A stretch of DNA of 64,000 nucleotides from Cyanobium sp. NIES-981 (GCF_900088535.1 NZ_LT578417.1:2852001-2916000), one strand, 5' to 3'. Positions 24,834 to 36,737 are shown, numbered from the stretch's first letter. Translations and numbers: made by a program. The notes: generated by a model from the letters alone, not told the origin.

Positions 24834-25778
24834 ATGGGCAACCCCATCTACCCCTCAACCTGGATCAGGACCCTTGTCTGGAGGGACTGGCGCGTCAGCT
24901 ATCTGGCGGCCCCCTCCCTGGCTGAACGGCCCGCGGGCGCCGTGCTCCTGATCCATGGTTTCGGGGCCTGCAAGGAACACTGGCGCCACAACGTGGATCC
25001 GCTGCGCCGGCAGCATTCAGTCTTCGCGCTCGACCTGCTCGGCTTCGGGGCCAGCGACAAGCCCCGTTCCACCCTCCCGCAGGAGCCCCTGACCCCGGGA
25101 TCCGTCCGTTACGGCATGGATCTGTGGGCCGACCAGGTGGTCGATTTCATCGTCAGCCAGGGGCTCGAGGCTGTGCACCTGGTGGGCAATTCGATCGGCG
25201 GCGTGGTCGCCCTGGCGGCGGTCGAACGGCTCGAACAGGCCGGGCGCCCCGCCCGGGGGGTCATGGTTCTGAATTGCGCTCAGCGCGCGCTGGATGACAA
25301 ACGGCTGCGGGATCAGCCACAGGCACTGCGCACGCTGCGGCCGCTGCTCAAGGCCGTCGTGCGTCAACGCTGGCTGACCAGGCGGTTGTTCCAGTCCTTT
25401 GCCACAGCAGGGATGATCCGCAGCGTGCTGAAGCAGGCCTATCCATCCGGACAGAACATTGACGACCAGCTGGTGGGGCTGTTGCTGGCTCCCGCACAAC
25501 AACCGGGGGCAAGCGAGGCCTTTCGGGGATTCATCAATCTGTTCAACGACATTCTTGCCCCTGATCTGCTTGCTCGGCTGTCAACACCCGTGACCCTGAT
25601 CGCTGGAGTGGATGACCCTTGGGAGCCCATCCAGGAAGCACGAACATGGCAAAGATTTGCGTGCGTGAAAGCATTTCTTGAACTGGAAGGGTGCGGTCAC
25701 TGTCCCCATGACGAGGCACCGGATGCAACCAATCCCCTGCTTCTGGCCGCCCTGAGCGGGAACCCTCAGCGCACCTGA
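24834..25778 (+). CDS. alpha/beta-fold hydrolase
   Basis: A 314-residue hydrolase: LLIHGFGACKEHWRHN (oxyanion region), LDLLGFGASDKP, nucleophile elbow VGNSIGG, acid in GVDDPWEP and His in GCGHCPHDEAP. This is the pattern of cyanobacterial thylakoid- or cofactor-related hydrolases, with no substrate visible. ATG 24834 lies 26 bp after the RRM gene. The 3' end overlaps crtB by 13 bases. GC drops slightly in the last 200 bp. Confidence 0.85.
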   Translation: MGNPIYPSTWIRTLVWRDWRVSYLAAPSLAERPAGAVLLIHGFGACKEHWRHNVDPLRRQHSVFALDLLGFGASDKPRSTLPQEPLTPGSVRYGMDLWADQVVDFIVSQGLEAVHLVGNSIGGVVALAAVERLEQAGRPARGVMVLNCAQRALDDKRLRDQPQALRTLRPLLKAVVRQRWLTRRLFQSFATAGMIRSVLKQAYPSGQNIDDQLVGLLLAPAQQPGASEAFRGFINLFNDILAPDLLARLSTPVTLIAGVDDPWEPIQEARTWQRFACVKAFLELEGCGHCPHDEAPDATNPLLLAALSGNPQRT

Positions 25779-26731
25779 GCCACCACAAAGGAAAGCGGCA
25801 GATCCAGCAGCTTGCCGGTGCGCGGCACGTAGGCGCGCTTGTTGAACACGTCGTAATCGTGCTGCTCGATCACATCGAGGATGCCGCGGTACAGACGCAG
25901 GGAGGCCCACACCGGCCAGCGGGCGTCGGGCGCCAGCCAGCGCACGCCCGCTTCGGATCGGGCGAACCACTGCCGGGCCCGGTCCACCTGAAAGCGCATC
26001 AGGGCACGCCAGTTGTCATTCACCACACCGGTCATCAGCTGGTCTTCGCCATAGCCGAAGCGAACCAGGTCGTCCTGGGGAAGATAGATGCGCCCCCGGG
26101 AGCGGTCTTCGCCCACATCACGCAGGATGTTGGTCAGCTGGTTGGCAATGCCGAGGGCCACCGCCGCCTCCGACGTATCGGGGGCATCACTCCAGGGTGC
26201 CGAGGTGTACGCCGTGTCGCGCCCCATCACCTCCTGGGTCATCAGGCCCACGGTGCCCGCCACCCGGTAGCAGTACAGAGCCAGCTCGGAAAAGGTGGAG
26301 TACCGGTGCTGGCGCAGATCCATGCGCTGCCCCTCGATCATGTCCAGGTAGGGCTGCAGCGGCTGGGGATAGCGCTCCAGCGTGTCGCACATCACCAGAT
26401 CGAGGCCATCGTGCACCTCACCGCGGAAGAACCCCCGGGTGCGCTGCTCCCAGGCATCCAGCCGCCGCTCCAGCTGCTCGGGGGGCAGCGCCTGGGCCTC
26501 TGCGCTGTCCATGAGCTCATCGGTGCGGCGGCACCACACGTAGATGGCCCAGATCGCCCGGCGCTTGGCGGGCGGCATCAGCAGGGTGCCGAGGTAGAAG
26601 GTCTTGGCCCAGAGGGCTGTCTCCTGGCGGCAATCCTCGTAGGCCTGGTCGAGGCTGGGAAGCACCACAGGAGCACCGGGGCGCTGGCCATGGTGGCAGA
26701 GCCGGGTGTCGTTCAAAGCGCTACCCGCCAT
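25766..26731 (-). CDS. crtB: phytoene synthase
   Basis: A 321-residue squalene/phytoene synthase: AKTFYLGTLLMPPAKRRAIWAIYVWCRRTDELMD with the first Asp-rich site, MDLRQHRY, and the second site NILRDVGEDRSRGRIYLPQDDL. It joins two geranylgeranyl diphosphates to give phytoene, the first committed carotenoid step. It follows crtP on the same strand with a 166-bp gap, forming the usual picocyanobacterial crtP-crtB pair. Confidence 0.96.
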   Translation of the reverse strand: MAGSALNDTRLCHHGQRPGAPVVLPSLDQAYEDCRQETALWAKTFYLGTLLMPPAKRRAIWAIYVWCRRTDELMDSAEAQALPPEQLERRLDAWEQRTRGFFRGEVHDGLDLVMCDTLERYPQPLQPYLDMIEGQRMDLRQHRYSTFSELALYCYRVAGTVGLMTQEVMGRDTAYTSAPWSDAPDTSEAAVALGIANQLTNILRDVGEDRSRGRIYLPQDDLVRFGYGEDQLMTGVVNDNWRALMRFQVDRARQWFARSEAGVRWLAPDARWPVWASLRLYRGILDVIEQHDYDVFNKRAYVPRTGKLLDLPLSFVVAQVR

Positions 26732-26897
26732 GGACGGAAACCCTGCGCAATGCGGCCGGGCCCCTGGGGCTGCCGGAAGCAGAGGGGCAAGGGCAGGGGG
26801 CGGAGAGCCTCAAGCGGAAAACATCGGGCAGGGTGGAAGCCCTCCGGGCCAACCAGTGGCTCCCATCCTGACCCAGCGCCGTCGGCCCCCCCCCCGC

Positions 26898-28418
<1,521 letters not shown>

Positions 28419-28454
28419 CTAGAGTCGGGGCCATGGAGATGTCCTCGCCGATCC

Positions 28455-28817
28455 ATGGCTGATTCCGGTCCTGCCGCGACCCTGCTCAAGTCCACCACCC
28501 GCCACGTGCGCCTGTTCACCGCCCGCGTGGAGGGGGCCGACCTGGTGCCCGATCCGGGCCAGCTCACCCTGGATGTGGACCCGGACAATGAATTCCTCTG
28601 GGATCAGCCTGTGCTCGAGAAGGTGCAGCAGCACTTCCGCACTCTTGTGGACGCCCAGGCCGGCGCCGATCTGAGCGAGTACAACCTGCGCCGCATCGGC
28701 TCCGAGCTCGAGGGGTTCATCCGCCAGCTGCTGCAGGCCGGCGAACTCCGCTACAACCCGGATTGCCGGGTGCAGAACTACTCCATGGGCCTGCCCCGTA
28801 CCCCCGAAACCCTGTGA
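28455..28817 (+). CDS. ndhM: NAD(P)H-quinone oxidoreductase subunit M
   Basis: A 120-residue Ndh[52 protein letters not shown] and [18 protein letters not shown]. NdhM is a peripheral cytoplasmic-arm subunit of cyanobacterial and plastid NDH-1 that helps form the ferredoxin-binding site. ATG 28455; a TAGAGT hexamer exactly 35 bp upstream may be its -10 element. The stop overlaps the DUF3172 gene start (GTGA). Confidence 0.95.
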   Translation: MADSGPAATLLKSTTRHVRLFTARVEGADLVPDPGQLTLDVDPDNEFLWDQPVLEKVQQHFRTLVDAQAGADLSEYNLRRIGSELEGFIRQLLQAGELRYNPDCRVQNYSMGLPRTPETL

Positions 28818-29536
28818 GCCGCTCGCCCAGCCGCTACGACGAGCGCCCCAGCGGTTACCGCCGCGGCGGTCGTGCCGACGCCGATGCCTACGACCGGGGT
28901 TATGCGGGCCGCAGTTCCGAGCGGGGGGCCGAGCGGGGCGCCGATCGCTACGGCCGCTACGCCGAACCCAGCCGGCGCCGCGGCGGAGGGGGCGGTCCGG
29001 GAGGTGGTGCTCCCGGAGGCCCCGGGGGCAATGGCCAGGGGGGCGGTCCGATTCAGTTCAACGTGGGCACCCTGGCCGTTCTGGCCGGCGTGCTGGTGGT
29101 GGGCATCGGCATCGGCACCGCCATCTCCAGCACCACCCAGGGCAACCAGGGGAACATCGCCAGCTCCCAGCAGCTCGACATGGCAGTGCCCGACCCGGAA
29201 TTCTGCCGCCAGTGGGGTGCGAGCGCCTTCGTGATGGACATCGAGCTCTACACGACCATGAACCCGAGCTCGAGCTTCGTGACCCAGCCATCCCTCAAAC
29301 CGGGCTGCGTGATTCGCCGGGAGAACTGGAGCGTGCTGCAGAAGGAGGGAGCCGTGACCTCCGAGCAGATGCGTCAGTGCAAACAACGCATGAACACCTT
29401 CGCCTACATCGGCTCGGTGAAGGACAAGCCGATCGTGCGCTGCGTCTACCAGACCGACATCACGGAGAACAAGTTCGTCACCAAGGGCGTGGCCGACGAC
29501 ACGGTGGGCATCACGCCGGAGGCCGGCCAGTTCTGA
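28814..29536 (+). CDS. DUF3172 membrane-anchored protein
   Basis: A 240-residue protein. Residues 1-80 are rich in Arg, Gly, Tyr and Pro and look disordered; one helix follows ([25 protein letters not shown], about 78-102); the C-terminal 130 residues are a conserved cyanobacterial domain (DUF3172) with [28 protein letters not shown] and [13 protein letters not shown]. Topology suggests cytoplasmic disordered head and exported or lumenal tail. Coupled to ndhM by a GTGA overlap. Function unknown. Confidence 0.9.
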   Translation: MSRSPSRYDERPSGYRRGGRADADAYDRGYAGRSSERGAERGADRYGRYAEPSRRRGGGGGPGGGAPGGPGGNGQGGGPIQFNVGTLAVLAGVLVVGIGIGTAISSTTQGNQGNIASSQQLDMAVPDPEFCRQWGASAFVMDIELYTTMNPSSSFVTQPSLKPGCVIRRENWSVLQKEGAVTSEQMRQCKQRMNTFAYIGSVKDKPIVRCVYQTDITENKFVTKGVADDTVGITPEAGQF

Positions 29537-29575
29537 CCCTGGATCAGGCCTGATCGGGAGCCTGGCCCTCGCCGC

Positions 29576-30559
29576 TCAGCCGGCGGCGGGTGCCGGCTCG
29601 GGCACAGCGGCCTGCAGCGGGCGACGCAGGGGGCTGTCCGGGCTGGCGAACACCGGCAGCACCTCCCGGCGGAAGGCGTCCGAAGCCCTGGAGCAGTAGC
29701 GGGCGGGGTGGCTGATCAGCTTCAGCTGGCGCCGCACCAGCAGATCGGCCACCTGGGGGCGGTAGAGGGTGCCGGCGGCCAGCTCCCGCTCGATGGAGAC
29801 GACTGGCAGGAACGCCGCGCCCAGGCCGGACTGCACGGCGTTCTTGATGGCCTCGAAGGAGTTGAGCTCCATCTCGATCTTGAGCCGGGCCAGATCGAGT
29901 CCGGAGCGGGCCAGCAACTGGTCCACCATCTTGCGGGTGGTGGACTGGGCGTCGAGGCAGACGAAGGAGAGGCGGTAGAGATCCTCCTTGGTGAGTTCAG
30001 CCAGGCGGGCCAGGGGGTGCTTGGTGGGCAGCACCAGAGCCAGCTCGTCGCTCGCGTAGGGCACCACCTGAAGGAGCTCGGCCAGCTCGGGCGGCAGCTC
30101 CCCACCGATGATCGCCAGGTCGAGCTGGCCGTTGGCCACGCTCCAGCTGGTGCGCCGGGTGCTGTGCACCTGGAGCTGCACGGCCACATCGGGATACTTC
30201 TGGCGGAAGAGCCCGATCATGCGGGGCATGAGGTAGGTGCCGGTGGTCTGGCTGGCGCCCACGAGCAGCGAGCCTCCCTTGAGGTTGTGGAGGTCTTCCA
30301 GCGCCCGGCAGGCCTCCTGGCACTGGCTGAGGATGCGGTCGCAGTAGCTCAGCAGCAGATGGCCCGCCTCGGTAAGCTGGGCCTTGCGGCCGCCCCGGTC
30401 GAACAGGGAGACACTCAGCTGCTTCTCCAGGTTCTGGATCTGCAGGCTCACGGCGGGCTGGGTCACGTAGAGGCTGTCCGCAGCCTTCTTGAAACTGCCC
30501 TCGCTGGCGATCGCCCGCAGGATCCGGAGCTGGTCAAGGGTGAAGGGCAGATCTGCCAT
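29576..30559 (-). CDS. rbcR: LysR-family regulator RbcR (Ycf30)
   Basis: A 327-residue LysR regulator. Helix-turn-helix in residues 5-65 ([22 protein letters not shown] ... [17 protein letters not shown] over 7-48) with a [14 protein letters not shown] ligand-domain entry. This sequence type is RbcR, which in cyanobacteria and red plastids controls RuBisCO and other Calvin-cycle genes in response to metabolites such as 2-phosphoglycolate or RuBP. It is divergent from nnrU-ndhF, an order shared with related genomes, so it may also act on that promoter. Confidence 0.93.
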   Translation of the reverse strand: MADLPFTLDQLRILRAIASEGSFKKAADSLYVTQPAVSLQIQNLEKQLSVSLFDRGGRKAQLTEAGHLLLSYCDRILSQCQEACRALEDLHNLKGGSLLVGASQTTGTYLMPRMIGLFRQKYPDVAVQLQVHSTRRTSWSVANGQLDLAIIGGELPPELAELLQVVPYASDELALVLPTKHPLARLAELTKEDLYRLSFVCLDAQSTTRKMVDQLLARSGLDLARLKIEMELNSFEAIKNAVQSGLGAAFLPVVSIERELAAGTLYRPQVADLLVRRQLKLISHPARYCSRASDAFRREVLPVFASPDSPLRRPLQAAVPEPAPAAG

Positions 30560-30648
30560 AGGGCCCGCCGGCCAGCACCAGGGTGCAAGCCGGAACTCTA
30601 GGTGGCCTTCCCGGCGGCAGAATCGCCAACTTCACATCCATCTCCCCC

Positions 30649-31386
30649 TTGCCCTCCAGCCCCCTCCACCACAGCAGCTGGGTGATGCTCGCCCTGCTGC
30701 TCACCTTCGCCGTGCTGCACAGCGGGGGCGCCTCCCTGCGGTTCTGGGGCGTGGCCCGGATCGGGGAGCGGGCCTGGCGGCTGCTCTTCGCTGGGGTGAG
30801 CATCCCCGCCGCCGTGGTGGTGGTGGGCTACTTCCTGGCGCACCGCTACGACGGTGTGCGCCTGTGGAACCTGCAGGAGCAGCCCTGGATCATTCCCGTG
30901 GTGTGGACGGGCACCGCCATCAGCTTTCTCTTTCTCTACCCCGCCACCTACAACCTGCTGGAGATCCCGGCGGTGCTCAAACCCCAGGTGAGGCTGTACG
31001 CCACCGGCATCATCCGCATCAGCCGCCACCCCCAGGCCGTGGGACAGGTGCTCTGGTGCGCCACCCACCTGCTCTGGCTCGGCACCAGCTTCATGGTGGT
31101 CACCTGCGCCGGGCTGATCGCCCATCACCTCTTCGCGGTATGGAACGGGGATCGCCGCCTGCGCAACCGCTTCGGCGCCGCCTTCGAGGAGCTGGAAGCC
31201 CACACCTCCGTTCTGCCCTTCCGGGCCGTGCTGGATGGCCGCCAGCAGCTGGTGGCCACCGAATTCCTGCGGCCGGCCCAGCTGGGGATCGCCATCGCCG
31301 TGGGCGTGTTCTGGTGGGCCCACCGCTACATCGGACTGGGGGCCACCGCCTTCTCGCGCACCGGCCTGGCCCACTGGCTCGGGTGA
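30649..31386 (+). CDS. NnrU family membrane protein
   Basis: About 245 residues with at least six membrane helices and the NnrU/isoprenylcysteine-methyltransferase-like pattern: MLALLLTFAVLHSGGASLRF, IIRISRHPQAVGQVLW and HLFAVWNGDRRL. Related plant and cyanobacterial proteins include Z-ISO (15-cis-zeta-carotene isomerase), so a carotenoid role is possible and would suit the crt genes nearby; this is inference. The start is unclear: TTG 30649 is used, ATG 30685 would also keep the first helix. Confidence 0.8.
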   Translation: MPSSPLHHSSWVMLALLLTFAVLHSGGASLRFWGVARIGERAWRLLFAGVSIPAAVVVVGYFLAHRYDGVRLWNLQEQPWIIPVVWTGTAISFLFLYPATYNLLEIPAVLKPQVRLYATGIIRISRHPQAVGQVLWCATHLLWLGTSFMVVTCAGLIAHHLFAVWNGDRRLRNRFGAAFEELEAHTSVLPFRAVLDGRQQLVATEFLRPAQLGIAIAVGVFWWAHRYIGLGATAFSRTGLAHWLG

Positions 31387-31467
31387 GGGCGGCCTGCTCG
31401 TAATCGCCCACAGGGAGCGGCGGGCACCGGCGCGCTGCCTACACTCTGCCAAGCCCGAGCCCGCCGG

Positions 31468-33471
31468 ATGCCTTCAACCGCTGAACTCGCCTGGTTGATC
31501 CCGGTGCTGCCCCTGGCGGGGGCCTGCCTTGTGGGCCTTGGGCTGATCAGCTTCAACCGCACCGTGAACCGGCTGCGCAAGCCCGTGGCCCTGCTGCTGA
31601 TCAGCTGTGTGGGGGCCGCGGCTGTGCTCAGCTTCGCGCTGCTGGCCGAGCAGCTCGCCGGTGCCGGCCCCACCGAGGTGCTGTTCAACTGGGCGAGCGC
31701 CGGCACGTTCAACCTGCAGATGGGCTTCCGCGTGGATGCCCTCGGCGCCGTGATGCTGGCCCTGGTCACCACCATCGCCCTGCTGGTGATGGTGTACTCC
31801 GATGGCTACATGGCCCACGACAAGGGCTATGTGCGTTTCTTCACCTACCTGGCCCTGTTCAGCAGCTCGATGCTGGGTCTGGTGATCAGCCCCAACCTGC
31901 TCGAGATCTACGTGTTCTGGGAGCTGGTGGGCATGTGCTCCTACCTGCTGGTGGGCTTCTGGTACGACCGCGACGGCGCCGCCAACGCCGCCCAGAAGGC
32001 CTTCGTGGTGAACCGGGTGGGGGACTTCGGCCTGCTGCTGGGCATCCTGGGCCTGTTCTGGGCCACCGGCAGCTTTGGCTTCGAGGAGATCGGCTCCCGC
32101 CTCGCCGAGGCCGTGAACGCCGGCAGCCTCAGCACCGCTGTGGCGGTGGTGCTCTGCCTGCTGGTGTTCATGGGTCCGATGGCCAAGTCGGCCCAGTTCC
32201 CGCTGCACGTGTGGTTGCCCGATGCCATGGAGGGCCCCACCCCGATCTCGGCCCTGATCCACGCCGCCACCATGGTGGCCGCCGGGGTGTTCCTGGTGGC
32301 CCGGCTGCAGCCGGTGTACGACGCCTTCCCGGCGGTGAACCTGGTGATCGCCGTGGTGGGCACCATCACCCTGTTCCTGGGGGCCTCCATCGCCCTCACC
32401 CAGATGGACCTCAAGAAGGGCCTCGCCTACAGCACCGTGAGCCAGCTCGGTTACATGATGCTGGCGATGGGCTGCGGCGCCCCCGTGGCCGGCATGTTCC
32501 ACCTTGTGACCCACGCCTTCTTCAAGGCGATGCTCTTCCTGGGATCCGGCTCGGTGATCCACGCCATGGAGGAGGTGGTGGGCCATGAGCCGGTGCTGGC
32601 CCAGGACATGCGCCTGATGGGCGGCCTGCGCCGCTACATGCCCGTGACCAGCGCCACCTTCCTGATCGGCTGCGTGGCGATCAGCGGCATCCCGCCCCTG
32701 GCTGGCTTCTGGAGCAAGGACGAGATCCTCGGCCAGGCGTTCAACAGCTTCCCGATCCTGTGGGCGATGGGGTTCATCACCGCCGGCATGACCGCCTTCT
32801 ACATGTTCCGGCTCTACTTCCTCACCTTCGAGGGCCCGTTCCGCGGGGGCGACAAGGCCATCCAGGCCCAGCTCATGCTGGCCGCGGGCCGCAGCGCCGA
32901 GGAAGCCCACCACGACGGCCACGCCGACCATCCCCATGAATCGGGCTGGCAGATGGCCATGCCCCTGGCCGTGCTGGCCGTGCCGTCGGTGCTGATCGGG
33001 CTGCTGGGCACGCCCTGGAACAACCGCTTCGCCACCCTGCTCGACCCGGAGGAGGCGGCACACATGGCAGCCCATTTCAGCTGGGGGGAATTCCTTCCCC
33101 TGGCCGGCACTTCGGTGGCGATCTCCACCGCCGGCATCGGCCTGGCGGTGCTGGCCTACGCCCTCCGCCGGATCGATCTGGGCCAGGCCGTGGCCGGGCG
33201 CTTCCCGGCCGTGAACGCCTTCCTCGCCAACAAGTGGTATCTCGACGCCATCAACGAGAAGCTCTTCGTGCAGGGCAGCCGCAAGCTGGCCCGCTCGGTG
33301 CTGGAGGTGGATTCCAAGGTGGTGGATGGCGTGGTGAACCTCACCGGCCTGGTGACCCTGGGCAGTGGCGAGGGGCTCAAGTACTTCGAGACCGGCCGGG
33401 CCCAGTTCTATGCCCTGATCGTGTTCGGGGGGGTGATCGCCCTGGTGGTGCTGTTCGGCTCGCTGGGCTGA
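31468..33471 (+). CDS. ndhF: NAD(P)H-quinone oxidoreductase subunit 5 (NdhF1)
   Basis: A 667-residue proton-pumping antiporter-like subunit with about 16 membrane helices: FRVDALGAVMLALVTTIALLVMVYSDGYM, NLLEIYVFWELVGMCSYLLVGFW, AKSAQFPLHVWLPDAMEGPTP, HAATMVAAGVFLVAR and a long C-terminal amphipathic region. The sequence and its adjacency to ndhD indicate NdhF1 of NDH-1L (respiration, cyclic flow) rather than the CO2-uptake NdhF3/F4. ATG 31468; TACACT at 31440-31445 may be its -10. A His/Asp-rich loop (HHDGHADHPHESG, residue about 485) is characteristic of this clade. Confidence 0.96.
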   Translation: MPSTAELAWLIPVLPLAGACLVGLGLISFNRTVNRLRKPVALLLISCVGAAAVLSFALLAEQLAGAGPTEVLFNWASAGTFNLQMGFRVDALGAVMLALVTTIALLVMVYSDGYMAHDKGYVRFFTYLALFSSSMLGLVISPNLLEIYVFWELVGMCSYLLVGFWYDRDGAANAAQKAFVVNRVGDFGLLLGILGLFWATGSFGFEEIGSRLAEAVNAGSLSTAVAVVLCLLVFMGPMAKSAQFPLHVWLPDAMEGPTPISALIHAATMVAAGVFLVARLQPVYDAFPAVNLVIAVVGTITLFLGASIALTQMDLKKGLAYSTVSQLGYMMLAMGCGAPVAGMFHLVTHAFFKAMLFLGSGSVIHAMEEVVGHEPVLAQDMRLMGGLRRYMPVTSATFLIGCVAISGIPPLAGFWSKDEILGQAFNSFPILWAMGFITAGMTAFYMFRLYFLTFEGPFRGGDKAIQAQLMLAAGRSAEEAHHDGHADHPHESGWQMAMPLAVLAVPSVLIGLLGTPWNNRFATLLDPEEAAHMAAHFSWGEFLPLAGTSVAISTAGIGLAVLAYALRRIDLGQAVAGRFPAVNAFLANKWYLDAINEKLFVQGSRKLARSVLEVDSKVVDGVVNLTGLVTLGSGEGLKYFETGRAQFYALIVFGGVIALVVLFGSLG

Positions 33472-33643
33472 GGGCTTCGGCCGAGAGCGCGCGGGGCGCG
33501 CCACACGCACTCAGTGCCTCTGCCCAGCGAGCCTCGCGCCGCAGCGAGCGCACCCTCAGCAGGAGCCTACGGACTGTGTGCCTCCCCCCACCGTAGGAGT
33601 GATCACCTAGCCGGCATTTCTACACTCCGGCCAACGGAGCCCT
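33472..33643. other. ndhF-ndhD spacer
   Basis: 172 bp with no gene. It contains a run of GC-rich short inverted repeats just after ndhF and a TACACT hexamer at 33621-33626, 18 bp before the ndhD start, that could be the -10 of an ndhD-specific promoter. The two ndh genes may therefore be only partly co-transcribed. Confidence 0.4.
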
Positions 33644-35230
33644 TTGGATTCAGTGCCTTTCCCCTGGCTGAGCGCCGCGATCCTGTTCCCGATCGGTGCG
33701 GCCCTGCTCATCCCCTTCGTGCCCGACAAGGGCGACGGCAAGCAGGTGCGCTGGTACGCCCTCGGCATCGCCCTCACCACCTTCCTGTTCACGGTGGCGG
33801 GCTACCTCACCGGCTATGACCCCGCGGTGGAGGGTCTGCAGCTGGTGGAGCGGGTGGAGTGGCTGCCCGACCTGGGGCTGGCCTGGTCGGTGGGGGCCGA
33901 CGGCCTCTCGATGCCGCTGATCCTGCTCACCAGCTTCATCACCGCCCTGGCGGCGCTGGCGGCCTGGCCGGTGAGCTTCAAGCCCAAGCTCTTCTATTTC
34001 CTGCTGCTGGCCATGGACGGCGGCCAGATCGCGGTGTTCGCCGTGCAGGACATGCTGCTCTTCTTCCTGGCCTGGGAGCTGGAGCTGATCCCCGTGTATC
34101 TGCTGCTGGCGATCTGGGGGGGCAAGAAGCGCCAGTACGCCGCCACCAAGTTCATCCTCTACACGGCCGGCAGCTCCCTGTTCATCCTGATCGTGGGGCT
34201 GGCGATGGCCTTCTACGGCGGCGACACCAGCTTCGAGTACACGACGCTGATGGCCAAGGAGTTCGGCACCAGGTTCCAGGTGCTCTGCTACGCCGGCCTG
34301 CTGATCGCCTTCGGCGTGAAACTGCCGATCGTGCCGCTCCACACCTGGCTGCCGGACGCCCACGGCGAGGCCACGGCGCCGGTGCACATGCTGCTGGCCG
34401 GCATCCTGCTCAAGATGGGCGGCTATGCCCTGCTGCGCTTCAACGTGCAGCTGCTGCCGGAAGCCCACGCCCAGTTCGCCCCGCTGCTGGTGGTGCTGGG
34501 GGTGGTGAACATCATCTACGCCGCGCTCACCTCCTTCGCCCAGCGCAACCTCAAGCGCAAGATCGCCTACAGCTCGATCAGTCACATGGGCTTCGTGCTG
34601 ATCGGCATCGGCAGCTTCAGCGACCTGGGCACCAGCGGAGCAATGCTGCAGATGATCAGCCACGGCCTGATCGGCGCCAGCCTCTTCTTCCTGGTGGGCG
34701 CCACCTACGACCGCACCCACACCCTGCAGCTCGATGAGATGGGCGGCGTGGGCCAGAAGATGCGCAAGATGTTCGCCCTCTGGACCATCTGCTCACTGGC
34801 CTCCCTGGCCCTGCCCGGCATGAGCGGCTTCGTGTCGGAGCTGATGGTGTTCGTGGGCTTCGTCACCAGCGAGGCCTACACCCTCAGCTTCCGGGTGGTG
34901 ATGGCGATTCTGGCCGCCGTTGGCGTGATCCTCACGCCGATCTACCTGCTCTCGATGCTGCGGGAGATCTTCTTCGGCAAGGAGAACGCCGAACTCTCCT
35001 CCCACACCCATCTGGTGGATGCCGAACCGCGCGAGATCTACGTGATCAGCTGCCTGCTGGTGCCGATCGTGGGCATCGGCCTCTACCCCCGGATCATGAC
35101 GGACAGCTACCGGGCGTCGATCGAGGCCCTCGTGCAACGGGAAACCCTGGCCATGGGCCGGGTGATTCACCCTCCGGCCAGCAGCCTGATCCGCCAGCCC
35201 CTGCTGCAGGCCCCGGGCCTGCCGGGATGA
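33644..35230 (+). CDS. ndhD: NAD(P)H-quinone oxidoreductase chain 4 (NdhD1)
   Basis: A 528-residue antiporter-like subunit: [105 protein letters not shown]. It pumps protons in the thylakoid NDH-1L complex together with NdhF1 encoded just upstream. TTG start at 33644; GTG 33653 is an alternative. Length is standard. Confidence 0.96.
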   Translation: MDSVPFPWLSAAILFPIGAALLIPFVPDKGDGKQVRWYALGIALTTFLFTVAGYLTGYDPAVEGLQLVERVEWLPDLGLAWSVGADGLSMPLILLTSFITALAALAAWPVSFKPKLFYFLLLAMDGGQIAVFAVQDMLLFFLAWELELIPVYLLLAIWGGKKRQYAATKFILYTAGSSLFILIVGLAMAFYGGDTSFEYTTLMAKEFGTRFQVLCYAGLLIAFGVKLPIVPLHTWLPDAHGEATAPVHMLLAGILLKMGGYALLRFNVQLLPEAHAQFAPLLVVLGVVNIIYAALTSFAQRNLKRKIAYSSISHMGFVLIGIGSFSDLGTSGAMLQMISHGLIGASLFFLVGATYDRTHTLQLDEMGGVGQKMRKMFALWTICSLASLALPGMSGFVSELMVFVGFVTSEAYTLSFRVVMAILAAVGVILTPIYLLSMLREIFFGKENAELSSHTHLVDAEPREIYVISCLLVPIVGIGLYPRIMTDSYRASIEALVQRETLAMGRVIHPPASSLIRQPLLQAPGLPG

Positions 35231-35330
35231 CCCCTGCCGGCGTAACAGAACCCTGCGGTTGCCCTGCCCCCCTTTCGGCTGGCAGCCCAACTGCGTACGC
35301 TCCTGATCCCAGTGCGTGGGGTGTGCCCGC

Positions 35331-35732
35331 ATGAAACAGCTGAACTTCCTGCTGATCTTCAGCTTCGGTCTGGCGACCGTGATGTTCACCCTGGAGAACA
35401 CGGCGGCCACCACCGTGCACTTCCTGCCGGGCCTGTCCGCCACCATGCCCCTGGCGGCCCTGCTGCTGGTGGTGGGCGGCATCGGGGCCACGGCCGCCTG
35501 GGTGTTCGCGGTGTGGACCGGCGTGGTGCGCAAGGTGGAGGCGATGCAGAACCAGAGCGACTTCGACGCCCAGCAGGTGCGCATCCAGGAGCTGGAGAAC
35601 GACCTGCAGCGCTACCGCGCCACGGTGGATGCCCAGCTGGGGCTGCTGCCGGCGGCGGGCCAGAGCTCCGCCCAGGCGGCTGGCCGCGATGGCGAGCCGA
35701 GCTCCACGGACGACGGGAGCAGCAGAGGCTGA
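35331..35732 (+). CDS. LapA-domain (DUF1049) membrane protein
   Basis: A 133-residue protein with two helices (residues 4-20 and 37-64) enclosing a short loop, then a coiled coil (VEAMQNQSDFDAQQVRIQELENDL over 72-95) and a Ser/Gly/Asp-rich tail. This is the LapA/DUF1049 layout; in E. coli LapA works with LapB in envelope assembly, but lipopolysaccharide control here is only a guess. ATG 35331; a TACGCT hexamer lies exactly 35 bp upstream. Confidence 0.85.
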   Translation: MKQLNFLLIFSFGLATVMFTLENTAATTVHFLPGLSATMPLAALLLVVGGIGATAAWVFAVWTGVVRKVEAMQNQSDFDAQQVRIQELENDLQRYRATVDAQLGLLPAAGQSSAQAAGRDGEPSSTDDGSSRG

Positions 35733-35810
35733 GCCTGCCTGCCAGGGGTGGTCCCCCGGCTCCAGCACCGGTAGCTTGAGGCGGCTCACCCTTGCGACAG
35801 CGGCACAGGA

Positions 35811-36737
35811 TTGACCGACGGGGGCGCCAGGCTGGCCATCCGGCTGCTGCAGGATGCGGCCGAACGGGGGGATCTCGACCCCTGGGACGTGGACGTGATT
35901 GCCGTGATCGACGGTTTTCTCGACCAGTTGCGCCAGCGCATCGCCGTGCCGCGCCTGGTGGCGGCTACCGCCAGGGGCGGCAGCTACGAGCAGGATCTGG
36001 CGGAAACCAGCGAGGCCTTCCTGGCCGCTTCCGTGCTGGTGAGCCTCAAGGCTGAAGTGCTGGAGGCCAGCACCTTCCCCCAGGAAGCGCCACCGGAGGC
36101 GGACTTCGACCTCGGCTTCGAAGCGGAGGGCCAGGGTTGGATCATCGATCCCGCCCTGCAGCTGCCGCGCCGGCCGGAACGGCACCTGTGGCGGCGGCCC
36201 GTGGCACCGCCCCCCCTGCAGCGACCGGTGACCCTGGGCGAGCTGATCCGCCAGCTTGAGGACATCGCCGAACGGCTCGAACAGGATGCAGGCCGCCCGC
36301 GGCAGCGCCAGCGCCAGCGCCGCTACAGCGAGCGGGCGGCGATTGCCCAGGTGGCCGCCCTGGCCCACCGCGAAAAGCTGCCGGAAACCACCGCGGCCCT
36401 CAGCCGCTTCCTGCTGCGCTGGCCTCCGGCCCAGGAGTGGGTGGATTTCGAGCGGCTGGTGGGAGCCTGGAGCCAGGCCGCGCTGGAGCCCGCCCAGGCC
36501 GGTGAGGACGATCTGGACAGGGACCGGGTGGGGGTGTTCTGGGCCCTGCTGTTCCTCTGCCATCAGGGCAAGGTGGACCTGGAGCAGCAGGGCGGCCTGT
36601 TTGGCCGCCTCAGCCTGAGGCGATGCGCGGAGACCCGGGCGGAGCCCCTGGTGGACGCCCAGACCGGAGCAGGCCTGTCCCACCTGGCCGCATCCGGGTC
36701 AGCTCCCCGGCCGGCCGCTGAACAGCTCGTGGCATGA
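35811..36737 (+). CDS. scpA: segregation and condensation protein A
   Basis: A 308-residue ScpA kleisin: N-terminal LAIRLLQDAAERGDLDPWDVDVIAVIDGFL, EDLAETSEAFLAASVLVSLKA-like helix pair that binds SMC, and a C-terminal winged helix (RDRVGVFWALLFLCHQGKVDLEQQGGLFGRL). It bridges SMC heads in the chromosome-condensing complex. ScpB is not in the window. TTG start at 35811. The last 50 residues after the winged helix are low-complexity and may be strain-specific. Confidence 0.88.
   Translation: MTDGGARLAIRLLQDAAERGDLDPWDVDVIAVIDGFLDQLRQRIAVPRLVAATARGGSYEQDLAETSEAFLAASVLVSLKAEVLEASTFPQEAPPEADFDLGFEAEGQGWIIDPALQLPRRPERHLWRRPVAPPPLQRPVTLGELIRQLEDIAERLEQDAGRPRQRQRQRRYSERAAIAQVAALAHREKLPETTAALSRFLLRWPPAQEWVDFERLVGAWSQAALEPAQAGEDDLDRDRVGVFWALLFLCHQGKVDLEQQGGLFGRLSLRRCAETRAEPLVDAQTGAGLSHLAASGSAPRPAAEQLVA

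Noticed and set aside
31474-33510. 678-codon frame opposite ndhF
   Set aside because: Repetitive His/Gln/Gly composition is the mirror of Leu/Val-rich membrane codons; ndhF on the other strand is certain.
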